DNA of 64,000 nucleotides from Paralichthys olivaceus (lineage: Eukaryota; Chordata; Actinopteri; Pleuronectiformes; Paralichthyidae): NCBI RefSeq assembly GCF_024713975.1, contig NC_091108.1, positions 2,476,501-2,540,500 on the forward strand, given 5' to 3'. Shown here piece by piece: positions 61,661 to 64,000 of this stretch. A model generated the notes under the pieces. The model was not told the origin of the DNA and did not search any database. It saw only the letters and a list, made by a program, of their open reading frames with translations. The number at the start of each line of letters is the position of its first letter. Position 1 is the first letter of the stretch. The position numbers were made by a program, and so were the translations under genes.

Positions 61661-62390
61661 TGAGGCGGAGCTCTTCCAGTACGTCCCACAAATGACCAAT
61701 GGGAATTTGAAATTATTATTTTTTTGAAGTAATCTGGACTCATTGGAGCAGCTGACCCCCTTCCATTGCTCCAGGGTCCAGTACCAGTACTAGAATGGCA
61801 CACAGTGAAGCTCCGCCCATCAGTCCCCACATGAAACCACATTTAAATTCACCAGAGCCAGATCAATATGTCAATCCACAGCAAATTGGAAACACTCATA
61901 GATTACAGTCCCCTAAACATGCCCGGATTATTTAATTAGATCCACGATTACTGGTGCACTAAAATGCACTGGGGTTTCCAAAACCATCATTAAAATCTCC
62001 TGACTGGAACCACAGACATCCGTCTAACCAGTGGCTCTTATCACTGCTGACCAGGAGCAGCTGACCGACTCCCCCCCGTCGACAAAGTTCCACACATTCA
62101 ATGTTGTAGTTTCCAGACAATCATTGTTATTCATCTGTGAACTGTTCTAAAGTTTAGGTTCATATAAATAGACAACCAGAGGGTAAGCCACGCCCACACC
62201 CTCACACTTTACTTCCACTTCCCTAAAACACAAGAAGTCAAAGACCGTTGCCATAAAGAAGAAGCTTGTTCTCAGTTTAACTTTAACTACACTGAAACAT
62301 GTGGGTTACCCAGAGACGACCTGCTGCTGAGCTGAGCTGAGTGAGGTCTACAAAACTTCTTCCACTTCCTCAAACGACACATTTGACAGG

Positions 62391-64000
62391 ATGCGTGCCA
62401 TCGTTCTTCTCTTTGCTTTTTCTCTGCTGAGCTCATATGATGCTGAAGGTACACACTCAATTCTATCACCTTCATTCCTCTAATATTGTTTTATGTGACT
62501 GTCTCAGCAAAGTACGTTGTGTTGAGTTTTGTCATTATTCTAAAAAAATATTTAAAGGAAGAACAGTTCTATGCTTGAATTCAATTTAAAAAATATATTG
62601 AGTGATAACAGACCTGGAGAAACTTTTTAAAAGCTTTTAAATCCAACAGAATCATTATTAATGTGATGACCTGTGGCAGTGACTCAGAGAACAGAGAACA
62701 ACAGAGAACAAATTAATTAAAGACAAAGCTCGATATTACAACAGGCTCAGTGACAGAAGGTTTCCTGTATCATGTCAGTGTCTCTCTGTCTATTTATGAC
62801 AGAACTACATTGCACGTCCACTTTAAATGTTCAGTTTAAGAAATGAGCTGCTGCAATGAACAAGTTTGAGTTTTTCCTCCTACTACAAACAAACATTGAC
62901 AACGGTCGAGATAATTTGACTGTTGCAGAGTCTCTTCCTCTTCCTCTTCCTCTTCATGTGAGCTCCAGAAACTGTCGTGAGATCGACTCGTTATTCACCT
63001 TTTCACCGAGGCTTGATAATGAATTCAAAGTTCTAACTATGGTGAAGTGTAATGTTCACATCACTACCCACATTCATCAGGTTGACAGGTTCTATTGAAG
63101 GCAAGTAGTCAACAACTACCTAAAAAAAAGAACTGAATCACATTTTAATTGTTCAGACAAAACTAGAAGTGATATGTTACAACACATCAGGAACAATATT
63201 TATTAACCGTCAATAGTTTTGTTCACTGTGTGCAATGAGGTCTGAGAAACAAAAGCAAGGATCTCAAGCTACTGTACATGAGAGAGAAAGAAAGAGGAAA
63301 GTGTGGTTTTTATTTAGCTCATCAAAATAATGCTGCCCCTACATGAGGATGAATATGTTTCAGAAGACACAGGCAGTGGCTTGAATATCCACGTTTAAGA
63401 TCTTATCACATCCACCTGTTCCTTTAAAACACACGGGAGAAGAAAAGTGGAATCATGATTTGATTTCCGTACTCAAAAATATCCGTCCCCTAAATATGCC
63501 TGATTTCACTCCCTGGGAAATCATGGAGAATATTAAAAACTGCTCGTCTCACAATGTTAAAGAAAGTAAAAAATAAATCCTGACTCCATGTCCCATCTTT
63601 CCACCAAGCTTTGTTGGTGTCCAGTTTTGAAGTAATCCTGCCGATCATTGAACCAACGATGAGCAGAAGCAAGACGGAGTAACAATGGACAGAAACTACA
63701 GTGTCTTTACTTCCTAATAAAATGATGCTGTGTTGTTTCTACAGACTCCGACATCGTGACTCCTGTATTTGTGCAGACGGGGAAGGATCTGCTTCTAGAC
63801 GTCATGGCTCCTGTTCACAGATTTGATAGAGATCTATTTCAATGGAGATATAATGAAAAAGAAAACATAATTAGATTGTTTTCTGATAACACAACAATTA
63901 TACCTGACCCCTATCAGGGAAGGGTCGAGTTTTTTCGCCAAAATTACTCTTTGCTCTTGAAGAACGTAACACAAGCCGACAGTGGAGATTACAGGGCAGG
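62391..64000 (+). CDS. Ig-superfamily receptor resembling SLAM/CD48 (5' part)
   Basis: Predicted secreted or membrane immune receptor, cut by the right edge. Exon 1 (62391-62448) encodes a signal peptide: MRAIVLLFAFSLLSSYDAEG-type start with a hydrophobic core. It is spliced in phase 1 to exon 2, which starts at 63745 and runs past 64000. Exon 2 encodes an Ig V-type domain: VFVQTGKDLLLDV (strands A-B), FQWRYNEKENIIRLF (C-C'), YQGRVEFF (D), YSLLLKNVTQADSGDYRA (E-F, with the DxGxY motif). The B-strand cysteine is missing (LLLDV where a Cys is usual), as in the first V domain of SLAM-family and CD48-like receptors. Neighbouring kcnj10 and arhgap30 fit human 1q23, where the SLAM genes lie. It could also be another non-canonical V-set protein; the later domains are needed to decide. 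Confidence 0.72.

Larger units (their letters stand above)
59707..62390. other. kcnj10 3' UTR and spacer before the Ig-superfamily gene
   Basis: No coding exon. Holds an AC microsatellite at about 60157-60215, AATAAA signals at 60899-60904 and 61076-61081 (possible kcnj10 ends), and a dispersed-repeat copy at 61540-61660. Confidence 0.5.

Overview
This 64 kb window is genomic DNA of a ray-finned fish, most likely a percomorph teleost; the species cannot be named from the sequence. The evidence is vertebrate genes split by GT-AG introns, very many CA/GA microsatellites, and teleost-type dispersed repeats. All exon models were built by hand from ORF continuity, splice consensus and reading-frame closure. 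Orthology calls rest on remembered family sequences, not on a search.

Layout. 1-8139 (+): 3' part of tesk2, a LIMK/TESK-family kinase whose 5' exons lie off the left edge. 10388-12739 (-): C2H2 zinc-finger gene A, tail-to-tail with tesk2. 15532-22347 (+): a complete arhgap30-like RhoGAP gene (13 coding exons, 1407 aa) with a large acidic and Gln/His-rich tail. 23402-26117, 28303-31136 and 33397-36650 (all +): zinc-finger genes B, C and D. 39766-44934 (-): purine nucleoside phosphorylase (6 exons, 289 aa). 55412-59706 (+): kcnj10 (Kir4.1), unusually split into five coding exons, with a candidate TATA promoter about 3.4 kb upstream. 62391-64000 (+): 5' end of an Ig-superfamily gene resembling SLAM/CD48 receptors, cut by the right edge.

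The most interesting system is the set of four zinc-finger genes A-D. All start with the same kind of roughly 60-residue helical N-terminal module, which I cannot assign to a named domain (it is not KRAB, SCAN or BTB). The module is encoded by one exon that always ends in phase 1. It is followed by acidic linkers that repeatedly carry psi-K-x-E (SUMO-type) motifs, and then by only two to four C2H2 fingers per block. Gene C carries two tandem copies of its linker-plus-fingers exon and a decayed third. Gene A has had its exon 1/intron 1 splice junction multiplied into a minisatellite.

arhgap30, kcnj10 and the SLAM-like gene together recall human 1q23, which suggests an old linkage block into which the zinc-finger cluster and pnp are interleaved. 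The stretches between genes hold mainly microsatellites, transposon relics (including a 492-bp hAT-type element with a perfect 8-bp target duplication) and 3' UTRs. I found no tRNA, rRNA or CRISPR feature.
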